Shown piece after piece: positions 36,592-46,044 of a DNA stretch of 64,000 nucleotides. The translations under genes were made by a program, and so were the position numbers. This stretch comes from Flavobacterium petrolei (GTDB taxonomy: Bacteria; Bacteroidota; Bacteroidia; Flavobacteriales; Flavobacteriaceae). Under the pieces are notes generated by a model that had not been told where the DNA came from, ran no database searches, and saw nothing but the letters and a program-made list of their open reading frames with translations. The stretch lies in contig NZ_QNVY02000001.1 of NCBI RefSeq assembly GCF_003314435.2, forward strand, positions 1,364,001 through 1,428,000, read 5' to 3'. The first letter of the stretch is position 1; each line of letters begins with the position of its first letter.

Positions 36592-39159
36592 TTAGAACGG
36601 ATAATTTATTCCAAAATTTAAAACTGAGTTCGCAAAGTTGTATTCTCTAAACCATCTTTTGTTGGTTTCATTGGCTGGATTGTAGGTTTTAAATCCTAAA
36701 TCAAAACGAATTACGAAAAAACTTAAGTCATATCTAATTCCAAATCCCGTACCCAAAGCCATATCTTTTAAATCGCTCAAACTTGTAAATGTTGATTTCT
36801 CATCCACAACATTATCCAATGTATTCCAAATGTTTCCGGCGTCAGCAAAAACAGCTCCTTTAAGATTTCCTAAAAGTTTGAATCGAAATTCTGCACTGAT
36901 GGCAATTTTCATGTTAGCTTCGTTGAAATCGTCCAATGCACCGCTACTTCCCGGGCCTAGTCCATAAGGTTGCCAGGCTCTGTTATCATTGGAACCACCA
37001 GAAAAATAACTTCTCGAAAAAGGAATGTAATTTGAGTTTCCAAACGGTATGGCAATTCCAAAAAAGGATCGGAATGCAACGATTTTTTCCTTAGATAAAT
37101 CCCAATGTTTGATGTAATCGAATTCGGTTTTTATATACTCAGAATATTCCAAATTAAATATTTCATAATTTCCATTGCTGTTTTTTTTCTGATTTGAAGT
37201 TTTTGCAAAAGCAGACAAAATAGTTCCTGCTGATTCTATTTTTGTTCTGAAAAGATAGAAATTATTATCTGTTAAATCTTTTTTTGTTGTTTTTGAAAAA
37301 GTAAAACTGGTGGCTAAAATGAAATCATTTTCTGTAAGTCTCAGTCTTCGCTCTTCAATACTTTTTACGGATTCGATATCAGCAGCTTCTAAAGGTTTCA
37401 AAAAATTAGCATTACCGGTAAGGACATCGTTTGTAAAACCTGCTGTCCCTTGTTCAATAAGCAAGTCTTTGTTAATATCATTGTTGTAATAGGAAGGATT
37501 TGCATTGTACTCTTTGCTTATTTCATTTAAAGCATTGTAAGAAGATCCGTAAACATTAAAATAATTTTTAGGATTTAAATTCCGAACAAACTGAGTGTTG
37601 AAAAGATCAAATTTAGCCGTGTGATTTATTTTTGGAGTCCAATTGTAGGAAAGCCCTCCCGTGAAGTTCTCTTTGTCGAGCCCTATATTTCTTTGTTTTG
37701 CAAAACCTACAGTAATCAGCGTGGATGGAATCATGCTTTTGGCAATAATTCTATCCGTGTTAAACGGCATTAGAATTCGCGGAATGTTTAGTTTTAAATC
37801 CAATCCATATTCTGAAACGTTGAAAAAATTGTTTTTGGGATTTGCTAAATCTTTTGACGAACCAATATTTCCACGCGCTGCGATTTCAAGTGTTTCCGCG
37901 CCATTGAACACGTTTCTAATTGTTTCGGAAACGCTCAGTCCTATACCAAAATCCTGAATATTTGAATGTGTGACGTCTAATGTGGTTCCAAAACTATATT
38001 TTTTTCTTGGTGTTAAATATACTTTGGCAATCAATGATTGAGCTGTTGAGTCTCTTTTGTCGACCTCATATTGTATAGACGGATAATTGAAAATCTTCAG
38101 ATTATTCAAATAACGGGTCGTCAAAACGGTTTTGTTGTCTGCATATAAGCCTCCTTTTGTAATAAAAATAGCGTTGGTAATGGCTTTTGGTTTGTATTTT
38201 AATTTTTCCTGACTATAAAGATTAAAATTTTTATAAGTCGTACTGTCTGTGATATTTAAGGCGTTGTTACTCGGAGAATAATCAGTGTAAATATTTACGT
38301 CACTAATTTTATATATCTTGAAAGGTTCGGTTCGCGTTGAATCGCCATCTTGATAGGAATAATTATTAATCATCAAGGTGATATTTGCCTGATTCACTTT
38401 TTTGATAGTATCAATGTCAAAAGTAACATAATTGGATTGAAAATAATAAACTCCATTGTTTCTGAAATGTGTGGTAATCCGGTTTTTTTCATTTTCAAAA
38501 TCATCAGTTTTGTATTGATTCCCTGATTTGATGAACGTGGTTGTTTTATTTGTTTGATATAATGAATCGAGCGCAGGTGTTAATATTGTCGCTCTTAAAG
38601 AGTCTAAAAAATAAGCATTTCCTGGAGTTATGGCATATTTTATTTTAGCTTTTTTTATAGCCAATGTATCTACATTATAAGTAGCATTTACATTAAAAAA
38701 TCCATTGTTAAAGTAATAATATTTCAGTCGTAATAATGATTTATCTGCTTTTTCTTTGTCAATAATTACCGGAGGTTCACCAGTTCTTTTCAGAAAATCG
38801 TGAATTCCGTGGTACCAAAAAGATTTTCCAAGACGGTTCACTTGTTTTTCTGACAACCATTTTGATTTACGTTTGAATTTTTCCGGATTATTAGCAAACT
38901 TGGCTTGGTATGTTGAATCAGGATTTAGGTTTGCTAAATTGTAAAGATTTAATCGCAAACGGTAGCCCAGCAAGGTACTGTTAGGTTTTTGATACAGCTG
39001 ATTAATCACATTTTCATCCTTGATCACTTTATCATTTATTGTAATTTCATTTTTTGTAAGCAGTAGTTTCCCGTCTGGAACTCTTTTTACAGCGTTACAT
39101 GCGCAAATTAGTATTGCAATTACAATAAATGCAGTTATTTTTGTGGAGATTTTTTTCAA
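36592..39159 (-). CDS. BamA/TamA-family outer-membrane lipoprotein with C-terminal barrel
   Basis: The protein has 855 residues. The signal peptide ends in a lipobox (LICAC, Cys 21). An N-terminal periplasmic part with POTRA-like repeats (about 25-380) leads to an Omp85-type barrel (about 400-855). The barrel's last third shows SRSYFSGGSNDNRAWQPYGLGPG, the region equivalent to the VRGF/Y loop, and GNLKGAVFADAGNIWN. It probably inserts or moves proteins at the outer membrane. A lipidated Omp85 protein of this length is typical of Bacteroidota (TamL-like) and is distinct from BamA itself. Confidence 0.88.
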   Translation of the reverse strand: MKKISTKITAFIVIAILICACNAVKRVPDGKLLLTKNEITINDKVIKDENVINQLYQKPNSTLLGYRLRLNLYNLANLNPDSTYQAKFANNPEKFKRKSKWLSEKQVNRLGKSFWYHGIHDFLKRTGEPPVIIDKEKADKSLLRLKYYYFNNGFFNVNATYNVDTLAIKKAKIKYAITPGNAYFLDSLRATILTPALDSLYQTNKTTTFIKSGNQYKTDDFENEKNRITTHFRNNGVYYFQSNYVTFDIDTIKKVNQANITLMINNYSYQDGDSTRTEPFKIYKISDVNIYTDYSPSNNALNITDSTTYKNFNLYSQEKLKYKPKAITNAIFITKGGLYADNKTVLTTRYLNNLKIFNYPSIQYEVDKRDSTAQSLIAKVYLTPRKKYSFGTTLDVTHSNIQDFGIGLSVSETIRNVFNGAETLEIAARGNIGSSKDLANPKNNFFNVSEYGLDLKLNIPRILMPFNTDRIIAKSMIPSTLITVGFAKQRNIGLDKENFTGGLSYNWTPKINHTAKFDLFNTQFVRNLNPKNYFNVYGSSYNALNEISKEYNANPSYYNNDINKDLLIEQGTAGFTNDVLTGNANFLKPLEAADIESVKSIEERRLRLTENDFILATSFTFSKTTKKDLTDNNFYLFRTKIESAGTILSAFAKTSNQKKNSNGNYEIFNLEYSEYIKTEFDYIKHWDLSKEKIVAFRSFFGIAIPFGNSNYIPFSRSYFSGGSNDNRAWQPYGLGPGSSGALDDFNEANMKIAISAEFRFKLLGNLKGAVFADAGNIWNTLDNVVDEKSTFTSLSDLKDMALGTGFGIRYDLSFFVIRFDLGFKTYNPANETNKRWFREYNFANSVLNFGINYPF

Positions 39160-39179
39160 GTGTTCTAAAATATTTAATT

Positions 39180-39214
39180 CAAAAGTACATTATTTTATGG
39201 TTAGTAAAAACCAA
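39180..39214 (-). promoter_or_regulatory. Promoter of the BamA/TamA-like gene
   Basis: On the minus strand TACTTTTG (39187-39180) matches TAnnTTTG. A TTG at 39214-39212 is 24 bases upstream, slightly beyond the usual spacing. The TTG lies inside the start of the divergent methyltransferase gene. Confidence 0.4.
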
Positions 39215-39922
39215 ATAAAGCTTATAACGAGTTTGCAGCAAAAAAAATATAGAATTGCCAATAAATTATTTTTTGCCGAAGGTGTAAAAGGTATTCAGGA
39301 ACTTTTGGATTCTGATTTTGAATTGGAGCATTTGTATACCACACAAAATGATTTTGATGAAGTTTTCAAAGAAAAGAAAACTATTATATCAGAAAATGAT
39401 TTGAAGAAAATCACGGCATTGGCAACGCCTAATTCCTGTTTAGCCGTCTTTAAAATGCCTCTTGAAAAACAAATTATCGAAACGGGTCTAATTATAGCAC
39501 TTGACTCAATCAGAGATCCCGGAAATTTAGGCACTATTTTACGCTTATGTGACTGGTTTGGAATACAGCAAATTCTGTGTTCTAAGGAAACAGTTGATGT
39601 TTATAATCCAAAAGTGGTGCAGGCAACAATGGGTTCTATAGCCAGGGTGAATGTTAATTATATGGATTTGAACACTTTTTTGGCAACGACAAAACTACCG
39701 GTTTTTGGCACTTTTATGGACGGATCCAATATTTATAAATCGGAGTTACCAAAACAAGGGGTTATAATTATGGGGAACGAAGCCAACGGAATTTCAACGG
39801 AACTTGAAAAGTTAGTCACCAGCCGACTCACAATTCCTCGTTTTGGAAATCTTCAAAAAACAGAAAGCTTGAATGTAGCTACGGCAACTGCCATTGTTTT
39901 AAGCGAGTTTTGTCGCGGTTAG
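39197..39922 (+). CDS. SpoU/TrmH-family RNA 2'-O-methyltransferase
   Basis: The protein has 241 residues. An N-terminal substrate-binding domain begins NQIKLITSLQQKKYR. The SPOUT knot follows with motif 1 RDPGNLGTILRLCDWFG, motif 2 GNEANGIS and motif 3 LTIPRFGNLQKTESLNVATA. It methylates ribose 2'-OH in rRNA or tRNA using S-adenosylmethionine; the exact site is unknown. The frame is open for 59 more codons upstream into the divergent gene, but motif alignment places the start at 39197, leaving a 37-base divergent gap. Confidence 0.9.
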   Translation: MVSKNQIKLITSLQQKKYRIANKLFFAEGVKGIQELLDSDFELEHLYTTQNDFDEVFKEKKTIISENDLKKITALATPNSCLAVFKMPLEKQIIETGLIIALDSIRDPGNLGTILRLCDWFGIQQILCSKETVDVYNPKVVQATMGSIARVNVNYMDLNTFLATTKLPVFGTFMDGSNIYKSELPKQGVIIMGNEANGISTELEKLVTSRLTIPRFGNLQKTESLNVATATAIVLSEFCRG

Positions 39923-39971
39923 TTTTTAGTCATAGGCTGGCTATGAGGATTGAAAACTGTGACTGAAAACT
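39921..39971. repeat. Inverted repeat between convergent genes
   Basis: agtttttagtca (39921-39932) can pair with tgactgaaaact (39960-39971) over 11 of 12 positions, and catag/ctatg forms an inner stem. It lies between the convergent methyltransferase and porT genes. There is no strong T run, so terminator action is uncertain. Confidence 0.45.
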
Positions 39972-39974
39972 ATT

Positions 39975-40679
39975 TTAGTGGAAAGAAAAATTGATGAATA
40001 CAGCTCTTGTTTTCATAGAAGCGATATTGCTTGTCCAAGGACTGTTAGGATCGTTGTCTCTAATTAATTCATCGTTAATTCCAAAAACTCCTCTTATTGA
40101 TGGTGAAAATATAAAATATTCTGAAAATATATCAATCCCAAAACCCAGTTCGTAATTTGTAGTCCATGATTTTACTCGAAAAAGTTGTTGAAAATTGTCA
40201 TCCTTTAATTTAGAATTACTCGCCAAGTTCAATGTAGATGATATTCCTCCTAGAGCATAAGGGCGAATATTTCCGGTTCTTAACGAAGAAAATTTTAATA
40301 ATAAGGGAAAGTGAATGTAGGTGCTATTTACTTCTCTTAATGCATCGCTGCTGTTAGTAAAATTCGGATAATACAAATCCCTTTTCGTGATATAAAGTCC
40401 GGGTTCAAATCGCAAGTTGATGTATTTCTGTAGTTTTAAATCTCCAATAATCCCCACATTGAAACCGGTAGTTTTTTTAATGAGGATATCAGGAGTTTCC
40501 GACTTATAATCAATCTTGAAATCGTAGGAATTAAATCCTAAATAGAAACCATAATAGATTTTTTTTTGCTGAAAATTCTCCAAATTAATAATAGGGTCTC
40601 TACTAAATATATTTTTAGAATTTTGAGCATATCCATTTAGAATAAAAGCAAAAAACAGAAAGACAATTAATTTTTTCAT
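39975..40679 (-). CDS. porT: Type IX secretion system outer-membrane protein PorT
   Basis: The protein has 234 residues with a signal peptide (ending near GYAQ) and an eight-strand-like outer-membrane barrel (YYGFYLGFNSYDF, NLRFEPGLYIT, IRPYALGGISS, YELGFGIDIF). The pattern and its place directly after menG/ubiE match the PorT/SprT genes of flavobacteria, which are needed for type IX protein secretion and gliding. I chose the ATG at 40679, which leaves one base after the menG stop; an upstream in-frame ATG would overlap menG. Confidence 0.82.
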   Translation of the reverse strand: MKKLIVFLFFAFILNGYAQNSKNIFSRDPIINLENFQQKKIYYGFYLGFNSYDFKIDYKSETPDILIKKTTGFNVGIIGDLKLQKYINLRFEPGLYITKRDLYYPNFTNSSDALREVNSTYIHFPLLLKFSSLRTGNIRPYALGGISSTLNLASNSKLKDDNFQQLFRVKSWTTNYELGFGIDIFSEYFIFSPSIRGVFGINDELIRDNDPNSPWTSNIASMKTRAVFINFSFH

Positions 40680-40680
40680 G

Positions 40681-41412
40681 TTATTTTTTAGAAGCTGAAT
40701 AAATAGTAGCAACCCCAAACGTTTGTGGTAACGCTACAACATCTATAAACCCAGTTTTTCTCAAAATATTGTTTAGTGCTTCGCCATACGGGAATGCAGC
40801 TGCTGATTCAGATAAATATCCGTACGCAACATCATCCTTAGAGAACAGTTTTCCTATGAGTGGTAGTATGTTTTTGCTGTAAAAATTATATCCTTGTTTG
40901 TAAGGTGTCTTGTCTGGAACGGAAGTTTCTAAAATTACAAAAACGCCATTTGGTTTCAAAACTCTTAATATTTCAGCTAGGCCTTTTTCTAATGTTTCAA
41001 AATTACGGACACCAAAAGCAACAGTGATTGCATCAAAGTAGTTGTCCTCAAAAGGCATGTTTTCCGAGTCGCCTAAAATCATTTCAATGGTATTGGAAAG
41101 ATTTTTAGCTGCAATTTTTTGAACGCCTACTTCCAGCATTCCGGCAGAAATATCTAAACCAATTATTTTTTCAGCATTGGTTTCTGCCATCAAAATTGCT
41201 AAATCTCCAGTTCCTGTTGCAATGTCTAGAATGATTTTTGGATTGGATTTGGCGACCATTTGCAGCACTTTTTTACGCCATTTTATATCAATTCCAAAGG
41301 AAATGACACGATTTAAATTATCGTAATTTCCGGAAATAGTATCAAACATTTGTGCAACTTGTTCTTTTTTGCCTAAGGCAGAATCTTTATAGGGAGTTAT
41401 CTTTTCTGACAT
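40681..41412 (-). CDS. ubiE: Demethylmenaquinone methyltransferase
   Basis: The protein has 243 residues. It has the Rossmann SAM-binding motif [12 protein letters not shown] and the MenG/UbiE signatures [13 protein letters not shown] and [29 protein letters not shown]. It methylates demethylmenaquinone to menaquinone. Bacteroidota use menaquinone only, so menG describes the role better than ubiE. Confidence 0.95.
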   Translation of the reverse strand: MSEKITPYKDSALGKKEQVAQMFDTISGNYDNLNRVISFGIDIKWRKKVLQMVAKSNPKIILDIATGTGDLAILMAETNAEKIIGLDISAGMLEVGVQKIAAKNLSNTIEMILGDSENMPFEDNYFDAITVAFGVRNFETLEKGLAEILRVLKPNGVFVILETSVPDKTPYKQGYNFYSKNILPLIGKLFSKDDVAYGYLSESAAAFPYGEALNNILRKTGFIDVVALPQTFGVATIYSASKK

Positions 41413-41426
41413 TTTTTTAATTTGTA

Positions 41427-41434
41427 CAAATATA
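41427..41434 (-). promoter_or_regulatory. -7 promoter box upstream of ubiE/menG
   Basis: TATATTTG on the minus strand, followed by TACA, matches TAnnTTTG and lies 14 bases before the ATG. The -33 region is not clear. Confidence 0.38.
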
Positions 41435-41625
41435 ACACAAACTTGATGAACTTAAAATGAGTTTTAAGAAATTGAGTCAAGTTTTATTTTACTTTAAAAA
41501 TGGATTTTGAATTTGATTTACTGAGTTTTAAAAAATTTTATATTTTTTGAAATATCACTAAAAGTGGGTATTGTGTGTCCAGTTTTTATTGTACAAATTT
41601 GTTGTTCAAGAAATAACCATATTAA

Positions 41626-41943
41626 ATGATTAAAAGAGAGTCTGTGAACCAAATCAAATGGATATTTTGTGCGTTAATTATCTCATTTGTTCTTGTTAGC
41701 TGTTTTGAAAGTGCTGTTTTACATAGTAGTACAGTAGCTAAAACGCAACATACGTTCTTAGGATTAAATTTGTTTTTGGAAATTTTAATTTTTTTCGTCT
41801 TTAGTACCTTCGTGGTATTTGGTATTAAAGGCTTTTTTGAGATGTATTCTCAAAAAACATCAAATATTATAATCTCCATTTCTGGAGTATTATTAGTATT
41901 TGTAATTTTTATTTTATGTTATCAAACACTCTTTCAAGAGTAG
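41626..41943 (+). CDS. Small membrane protein, function unknown
   Basis: The protein has 105 residues with three hydrophobic segments (about 12-30, 47-66 and 80-102). A Cys at residue 26 in VLVSCFES resembles a lipobox, but later helices make an integral membrane protein more likely. No family is recognised. It has its own upstream gap of over 200 bases and a terminator downstream, which supports a real gene. Confidence 0.6.
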   Translation: MIKRESVNQIKWIFCALIISFVLVSCFESAVLHSSTVAKTQHTFLGLNLFLEILIFFVFSTFVVFGIKGFFEMYSQKTSNIIISISGVLLVFVIFILCYQTLFQE

Positions 41944-41970
41944 TTCATTTCTCTTAATCAATGGTTTAAA

Positions 41971-42000
41971 AAAAAACATCCCGTAAAAAGGATGTTTTTT
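41971..42000. terminator. Bidirectional terminator between the small membrane protein gene and folA
   Basis: An 11-bp stem (aaaaaacatcc/ggatgtttttt) with an 8-base loop has A and T runs on both sides. It lies between convergent genes, 4 bases from the folA stop. Confidence 0.85.
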
Positions 42001-42004
42001 TGTT

Positions 42005-42487
42005 TTATTTTCTAATCAACGTTTGGAAAGTATAATCATAAAGATGTTTTTCATCTTTTTCATTAAATTCGGATAGTATTAGTTGCCATTCTTTAGGATC
42101 TATTTCAGGAAAATAGGCGTCCGCTTCAAATTCTTGGTGAACGCGGGTAATATCTATTTTATCCGCATAAGGCATTCCCAGGTTGTATATTTCTCCGCCC
42201 CCTATTATGTAAGAATCCTCATTTTTTGGGCAAATTTCAAGAGCTTTTTCAATACTGTCCACAATTATGCAACCTTCAGCTTGGTATTCTTTTTGTCTGG
42301 TAATTATAATATGAGTTCTGTTTGGCAATGGCTTTGGAAAACTTTCAAATGTTTTTCTGCCCATGATAATATGATGGCCAGAGGTAAGAGATTTAAATCT
42401 TTTGAAATCATTTGGCAAATGCCAAACTAATTCATTGTTTTTTCCTAACGCATTATTCTCGGCAACAGCCGCAATCATTATTATCAT
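42005..42487 (-). CDS. folA: Dihydrofolate reductase
   Basis: The protein has 160 residues. Key features are IAAVAENNALGKNNELVWHLPNDF with the substrate-binding Asp, the NADPH loop IIMGRKTFESFPKPLPNR and the late IIGGGEIY. It reduces dihydrofolate to tetrahydrofolate, which thyA (1 kb away, same strand) consumes. The third codon after the first ATG is also ATG, so the start could be 42478. It is 9 bases downstream of the 2TM gene. Confidence 0.96.
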   Translation of the reverse strand: MIIMIAAVAENNALGKNNELVWHLPNDFKRFKSLTSGHHIIMGRKTFESFPKPLPNRTHIIITRQKEYQAEGCIIVDSIEKALEICPKNEDSYIIGGGEIYNLGMPYADKIDITRVHQEFEADAYFPEIDPKEWQLILSEFNEKDEKHLYDYTFQTLIRK

Positions 42488-42496
42488 GATGGTCTA

Positions 42497-42832
42497 CTAT
42501 TGTTTAAGTTCATCGTTAGTTATTTGAGTTTGCAATTGCTCCATTTTCTTTTTTTGCAAAGTGACAAGTCTGTCAATTTGTTCTCTTTCCCAATCTTTAT
42601 TCATAAATCGATCAGTGATGAAAATTTTTATAAAATGTAGAATAAAGAGAAACAACCATATTGTAATAATCCAAAGATACCAATCGGTAACTACGGTGCT
42701 GTCAAGAAATTTGTGGGCGACAAACAGTAGTAAACTTCCTAAAACGAAGAGGACGAAATGATAATACAATCGTTTCTTTTGTTTTATTCTTCTTCTTGCA
42801 TACTCATATTGTTCGTGTAATTCTTTTTCCAT
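42497..42832 (-). CDS. 2TM domain protein
   Basis: The protein has 111 residues. A basic N-terminal helix (EQYEYARRRIKQKKRLYYHF) is followed by two membrane helices (about 25-42 and 50-70) and then KDWEREQIDRLVTLQKKK. This is the 2TM domain layout seen in Bacteroidota proteins and some histidine kinases. The function of stand-alone copies is unknown. It is probably cotranscribed with folA. Confidence 0.78.
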   Translation of the reverse strand: MEKELHEQYEYARRRIKQKKRLYYHFVLFVLGSLLLFVAHKFLDSTVVTDWYLWIITIWLFLFILHFIKIFITDRFMNKDWEREQIDRLVTLQKKKMEQLQTQITNDELKQ

Positions 42833-43070
42833 CGATCTAATTTTAGATTATAAAGGTAAAATTTATTTCGCAAAGTCGTTGTTTTGCGTAGGGATAATTT
42901 TGGGAGAAAACGTTTTCTGATTTTTGAATAATAAATTTACAGTGCTTTAAAATGTTAAATTTATCAAAAATTAACATTGTTTATCATATTCCATTAAATC
43001 TTTATAGTGCTTATTGAAACTTCAATATGTTTTGTTTACTTTGTTTCATAAATCTATAAATGAATGTGTT

Positions 43071-43367
43071 ATGGCAATTAAGAAACAGTTTGTAAAAACA
43101 AAACCAGTTTGTAAAGTTACTTTTTCAGTAGCGGCAAAAGAGGCAAGTCAAGCTTCCGTTGTTGGTGATTTCAATAATTGGAGTCTTGAAGATGGTGTCT
43201 TAAATAAATTAAAAAATGGTACTTTCAAAGGAGTTTTCGATGTCAATAAAGATGCGGCCTACGAATTCAAATACGTAATCGACGGAGTATTTGTCAATGA
43301 GCCCGAAGCAGATTCTTTCAAATGGAATGAGTTTGCAGGAAATGAAAACGGTGTTTTAGTAGTTTAA
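43071..43367 (+). CDS. Single-domain CBM48/isoamylase early-set protein
   Basis: The protein has 98 residues. It is a bare glycogen-binding-like domain with ASVVGDFNNWS, AYEFKYVIDG and NEPEADSF, as in the early-set domains of branching enzymes and AMPK beta. No catalytic domain is attached. I chose the ATG at 43071 (MAIKKQFVKTKP); the frame is open 19 codons further up but without coding character. Its last codons and stop lie within a terminator stem. Binding to a polysaccharide or a regulatory partner is possible but unproven. Confidence 0.8.
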   Translation: MAIKKQFVKTKPVCKVTFSVAAKEASQASVVGDFNNWSLEDGVLNKLKNGTFKGVFDVNKDAAYEFKYVIDGVFVNEPEADSFKWNEFAGNENGVLVV

Positions 43368-43382
43368 CTAAAACACCGTTTT
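43345..43382. terminator. Terminator overlapping the stop codon of the CBM48 gene
   Basis: A perfect 16-bp stem (aaaacggtgttttagt/actaaaacaccgtttt) has a 6-base loop holding part of the TAA stop and is followed by a T run. It lies between convergent genes and can also serve thyA. Confidence 0.85.
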
Positions 43383-43392
43383 TTTTATTGGA

Positions 43393-44217
43393 TTAGACCG
43401 CAACACTACCTTTTATCAAGGCATGTGGTTCGTAGCCTTCGAGCGTGAAATCGTCAAAATCGAATGCGAAGATGTCTTTTATATTAGGATTCAAAATCAT
43501 TTTTGGTAATGGTTTTGGCTCACGGGACAATTGCAATTCGAGTTGTTCAAAATGATTGTTGTAAATGTGTGCGTCACCAAAAGTGTGAATGAATTCGCCG
43601 GGCTGTAAATCGCAAACCTGAGCAATCATCATAGTGAGTAATGCGTACGAAGCAATATTAAAAGGCACGCCTAAGAAAATATCAGCGCTTCGCTGGTACA
43701 ACTGACACGATAACTTACCGTCAGAAACATAAAACTGAAAGAAAGCGTGACAAGGAGGCAAAGCGGCTTTATTGTTAGCTACATTCTCGTCAAATGATTT
43801 TGTCGTGTCTGGAAGAACTGAAGGATTCCATGCCGAAACCAGCATTCTGCGACTGTTAGGATTGGTTTTTAGTTCTTTAATCAATTCAGAGATTTGGTCA
43901 ATTTCTTCACTATTCCAGTTGCGCCATTGGTGTCCATAAACAGGTCCCAAATCGCCATTCTCATCGGCCCAAGCATCCCAGATTTTAACGCCGTTTTCCT
44001 GAAGGTATTTTATATTGGTATCGCCTTTTAAAAACCAAAGCAATTCATAAATAATAGATTTTAAGTGCAGTTTTTTGGTGGTAACCATTGGGAAACCTTC
44101 ATTCAAGTCGAAACGCATTTGGTATCCAAAGACACTTTTTGTTCCTGTTCCTGTACGATCTCCTTTTTGACAACCGTTTTCCATAACGTGTTGCACTAAA
44201 TCTAAATATTGCTTCAT
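43393..44217 (-). CDS. thyA: Thymidylate synthase
   Basis: The protein has 274 residues. It has [18 protein letters not shown], the catalytic Cys in [12 protein letters not shown], and [20 protein letters not shown] with GDAHIYNNH. It makes dTMP from dUMP using methylene-tetrahydrofolate and yields dihydrofolate, which FolA recycles. The length fits the family. Confidence 0.97.
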   Translation of the reverse strand: MKQYLDLVQHVMENGCQKGDRTGTGTKSVFGYQMRFDLNEGFPMVTTKKLHLKSIIYELLWFLKGDTNIKYLQENGVKIWDAWADENGDLGPVYGHQWRNWNSEEIDQISELIKELKTNPNSRRMLVSAWNPSVLPDTTKSFDENVANNKAALPPCHAFFQFYVSDGKLSCQLYQRSADIFLGVPFNIASYALLTMMIAQVCDLQPGEFIHTFGDAHIYNNHFEQLELQLSREPKPLPKMILNPNIKDIFAFDFDDFTLEGYEPHALIKGSVAV

Positions 44218-44286
44218 TTTTGGTGGGTTCGGTGATTTTTTAATTGGTTATTTGCAATCAAATTATCAAATAACTGAAATTTCAAT

Positions 44287-44916
44287 TTACGATTCTCTTT
44301 TTGAAATTTCATCTCTAATCTTTGCGGCTTTCTCATAATCTTCATGAGAGACGGCTTGATCTAATAACTCATTCAATTCTTGTAAACTGTGTTTCGAATA
44401 GGTTTCTCCAGATTGATTGCTTTCTTCTTCTCGTCCAAAAGTGTCAGGATTAGAAAGCACATCATCAATTTCCTGAGAGTCTTTGTTAGGATCTAAAGGA
44501 TTTGACTTCAAATAAATTCCAGCTTTGTCCAGAATGTTTTTATATGTAAAAATAGGAGCATTAAAACGCAATGCCAACGCAATGGCATCTGAAGTTCTGG
44601 CGTCAATAATCTCTTCAATTTTATCTCTTTCGCAAATGATACTTGAATAAAAAACACCATCAACTAATTTATGAATAATGACTTGTTTTACGACAATATC
44701 AAAACGTTCTGCGAAATTTTTGAACAAATCATGGGTCAAAGGACGTGGTGGTTTTATTTCTTTTTCCAAGGCAATGGCGATGGATTGGGCTTCAAAAGCA
44801 CCAATGACAATGGGTAATTTTCTTTCGCCGTCAACCTCATTCAAGATCAAAGCGTAGGCTCCGTTTTGAGTTTGACTGTATGAAATTCCTTTTATGGATA
44901 ATTTAACTAAGCTCAT
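44287..44916 (-). CDS. Bifunctional nuclease family protein (DUF151) with C-terminal UvrB/C motif
   Basis: The protein has 209 residues. The N-terminal BFN domain (about 1-135) has LPIVIGAFEAQSIAIAL and DARTSDAIALALRFNAPIF. The C-terminal helices (LNELLDQAVSHEDYEKAAKIRDEIS) form a UVR motif, the coiled segment through which UvrB and UvrC interact. This suggests a link to DNA repair, but the role in Bacteroidota is not established to my knowledge. I chose the ATG at 44916 (MSLVKLSIKG) over one eight codons upstream because the domain begins at once. Confidence 0.85.
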   Translation of the reverse strand: MSLVKLSIKGISYSQTQNGAYALILNEVDGERKLPIVIGAFEAQSIAIALEKEIKPPRPLTHDLFKNFAERFDIVVKQVIIHKLVDGVFYSSIICERDKIEEIIDARTSDAIALALRFNAPIFTYKNILDKAGIYLKSNPLDPNKDSQEIDDVLSNPDTFGREEESNQSGETYSKHSLQELNELLDQAVSHEDYEKAAKIRDEISKRES

Positions 44917-44982
44917 AATTGTTGTTATGGGAAAGTACAAAGTACTTTTTTTGATAAAAATTAAGCAGCAATTTCAAAAAAG

Positions 44983-45033
44983 AAATGCTACTTAAAAGCA
45001 AAGATACAAATATCTTGTTTTTAAGTAGCATTT
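44983..45033 (-). terminator. Long hairpin after etfA, probable terminator
   Basis: A perfect 15-bp outer stem (aaatgctacttaaaa/ttttaagtagcattt) contains an inner aagata/tatctt stem. On the minus strand it is followed by tctttttt. It lies 21 bases past the etfA stop. Confidence 0.7.
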
Positions 45034-45054
45034 AAATTAATGGTATGCTATAAT

Positions 45055-46023
45055 TTATGAATTCTGAGCTTTGAAAGCTTTAAATTTTTCAATTAATTGT
45101 GGAACAATTTCAAACGCGTCACCTACAATTCCGTAGTCAGCCACTTTGAAAAATGGTGCTTCCGGATCGCTGTTGATTACCACTTTCACTTTAGAGGAGT
45201 TGATTCCCGCAATGTGTTGTATTGCTCCAGAAATTCCAATCGCAATATAAAGGTTTGTAGCAACCGGTTTTCCAGTTTGTCCTACGTGCTCTCCGTGAGG
45301 TCTCCATCCTAAATCAGAAACTGGTTTTGAACAAGCAGTTGCTGCTCCAAGAACGGTTGCCAATTCCTCTACCATTCCCCAGTTTTCCGGACCTTTCAAT
45401 CCACGACCAGCTGAAACAACAATATCAGCATCTGCAATTGAAACTTTTCCAGAAACTTTTTCAACTGATTCTACTTTTACACCAAAATCATTTTCTCCAA
45501 TAGTTGGATTAAAATCTTCTTCCGTTAATGTTGAAGGCGTTTCAAAAATCCCATAAGAGTTTTTTGCAAGTCCAAGCACTTTTACGTCTGTTGCAATTTC
45601 AGTAATATTGAACGCTTTGTTTGAAAAAGCATTTCTTTTTACTTGAAAAGGCGAAGTTGAAACTGGTAATCCAACCACATTTGAGGCGTAGCCAGCTTCT
45701 AAAGCCACTGAAACAAGTGACGAAAGATAAATACTGTCTGTAGTTGAAGAAAGTAAAACTAATTTCACGTTTTCTTTTTGAGCCGCTTGTTTGATGACAT
45801 CAGCGTATGCTTTTGCAGTAAATCCGGATAATTTATCGTTGTTTACTTTTAATACTTTGTCTACTCCGTATTTTGATAATTCCGAAACATCACCAGCATT
45901 TACAGTTACTGCTGTAACGGTAGTTCCTAAACTTTCAGCTACTTTTTTCGCATAAGAAGCCAATTCGAATGCTACTTTTTTAAATTTACCTTCTGCGTAT
46001 TCCGCGTATATTAATATTGACAT
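45055..46023 (-). CDS. etfA: Electron transfer flavoprotein subunit alpha
   Basis: The protein has 322 residues. The C-terminal FAD-binding domain carries SAGRGLKGPENWGMVEELA, HVGQTGKPVATNLYIAIGISGAIQHIAG and INSDPEAPFFKVADYGIVGD. With EtfB it accepts electrons from acyl-CoA dehydrogenases and passes them towards the quinone pool. It follows etfB by 83 bases on the same strand, with a palindrome in the spacer. Confidence 0.96.
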   Translation of the reverse strand: MSILIYAEYAEGKFKKVAFELASYAKKVAESLGTTVTAVTVNAGDVSELSKYGVDKVLKVNNDKLSGFTAKAYADVIKQAAQKENVKLVLLSSTTDSIYLSSLVSVALEAGYASNVVGLPVSTSPFQVKRNAFSNKAFNITEIATDVKVLGLAKNSYGIFETPSTLTEEDFNPTIGENDFGVKVESVEKVSGKVSIADADIVVSAGRGLKGPENWGMVEELATVLGAATACSKPVSDLGWRPHGEHVGQTGKPVATNLYIAIGISGAIQHIAGINSSKVKVVINSDPEAPFFKVADYGIVGDAFEIVPQLIEKFKAFKAQNS

Positions 46024-46044
46024 GATTTTTTGTTTTAAATGTTG

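Noticed and set aside
39020..39196. N-terminal extension of the RNA methyltransferase
   Set aside because: The extra 59 codons lie antisense to the BamA/TamA-like gene start and do not match the family; the motifs begin at 39197.
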